DNA of 5,985 bases, taken from positions 1-5,985 of the forward strand of contig CAUJIL010000048.1 of assembly GCA_963204845.1 (NCBI GenBank), given 5' to 3'. Position 1 is the first letter of the stretch. Every line of letters starts with the position of its first letter. The DNA is from Pseudomonadota bacterium (GTDB lineage: Bacteria; Pseudomonadota; Gammaproteobacteria; Pseudomonadales; UBA5518). Positions 5,703-5,985 of this stretch are shown here, one piece after another. The position numbers were made by a program, and so were the translations under genes. The notes under the pieces are model-generated. The model was not told where the DNA came from. It saw nothing but the letters and a program-made list of their open reading frames with translations, and did no database searches.

Positions 5703-5985
5703 TCACGGGAACAACTGCTCCATCTTCGCGCTGTAATTGCGCTTGGCGGTCTCGTCGGCCGCCACCTCGGCGGCGTGCTGCAGGTCGGCGCGCGCACGCT
5801 CGTCATCACCGAGGCGCAGATGGACCATCGCGCGCAGCAGGAAGAAGCTGTCCTCCAGCGGGCGGCGGCGGATCGCGAAATCGAGGTCGGGCAGCGCCTC
5901 GCGCGCCCGTCCCTCGAAAAAGGCCGTGCGCGCCCGCGCGTAGCGGAAGTACGGATTGCCTTCGCGGTGGGTCTGCACCAGACGC
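5703..5985 (-). CDS. TPR-like protein, C-terminal fragment (5' end outside window)
   Basis: The frame is open from the right window edge to a TGA at 5705-5703, giving about 93 residues. The visible part has helix-pair texture typical of tetratricopeptide repeats: NPYFRYARARTAFFEGRAREALPDLDFAIRRRPLEDSFFLLRAMVHLRLGDDERARADLQHAAEVA, with the expected A-x-x-x-G-(R/D)-x-x-x-A-L and small-residue positions about 34 residues apart, then a short tail ending in MEQLFP. This part would be a protein-interaction module; what precedes it is unknown. A GTG at 5978 could be read as a start, but the frame continues upstream (R-L before it) and only 7 nt remain, so a truncated longer protein is more likely. 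It is on the same strand as the sigma operon but 166 nt upstream of it, so co-transcription is uncertain. Confidence 0.7.
   Translation of the reverse strand, partial: RLVQTHREGNPYFRYARARTAFFEGRAREALPDLDFAIRRRPLEDSFFLLRAMVHLRLGDDERARADLQHAAEVAADETAKRNYSAKMEQLFP

Noticed and set aside
5537..5809. N-terminal extension of the DUF6249-like protein by 91 residues
   Set aside because: It would bury the signal peptide, overlaps the TPR-like gene and the tandem repeat, and has an Arg/Pro/Ser-rich composition typical of non-coding GC-rich sequence.

Overview
The window looks like chromosomal DNA from a GC-rich gammaproteobacterium, most likely of the Xanthomonadales/Lysobacterales. The reasons are the high GC content, a large TonB-dependent receptor, a TPR/sulfotransferase-type gene, and a pair of GTAG-headed REP stem-loops of the kind described in Stenotrophomonas. 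The lineage is inferred from style and motifs, not from a database match. No rRNA, tRNA, CRISPR array, insertion sequence or phage gene is visible.

Layout, left to right. Positions 1-251 (+) hold the C-terminal end of a sulfotransferase-family protein. Its stop codon lies inside the first of two inverted REP stem-loops (247-303). These abut an intrinsic terminator (303-333) that serves the convergent gene at 352-3228 (-), a complete 958-residue outer-membrane TonB-dependent receptor. A 246-bp divergent intergenic region (3229-3474) separates the receptor from a small lipoprotein gene (3475-3786, +), which has a good sigma-70 promoter. Convergent to the lipoprotein lies a compact minus-strand operon, read right to left: a DUF6249-like membrane protein (5536-4679), an ECF sigma factor (4659-4108) and a two-helix membrane protein (4121-3807) that overlaps the sigma gene by 14 nt and is the likely anti-sigma factor. 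A 166-bp gap (5537-5702) with a short 11-bp tandem repeat separates this operon from the C-terminal end of a TPR-like gene (5703-5985, -) that runs off the window.

How the genes may work together. The DUF6249-like, sigma and putative anti-sigma genes form a plausible envelope-signalling unit. One or both membrane proteins could restrain the ECF sigma factor, and translational coupling could balance sigma and anti-sigma. The receptor and the lipoprotein both act in the outer membrane and share an intergenic region, but nothing in the sequence shows that they share a function. I see no clearly novel multi-gene system. The items most worth a second look are the REP pair with compensatory stem changes, the sigma operon without a classical zinc-finger anti-sigma factor, the hairpin early in the sigma coding sequence, and the six-pair cysteine pattern of the receptor.
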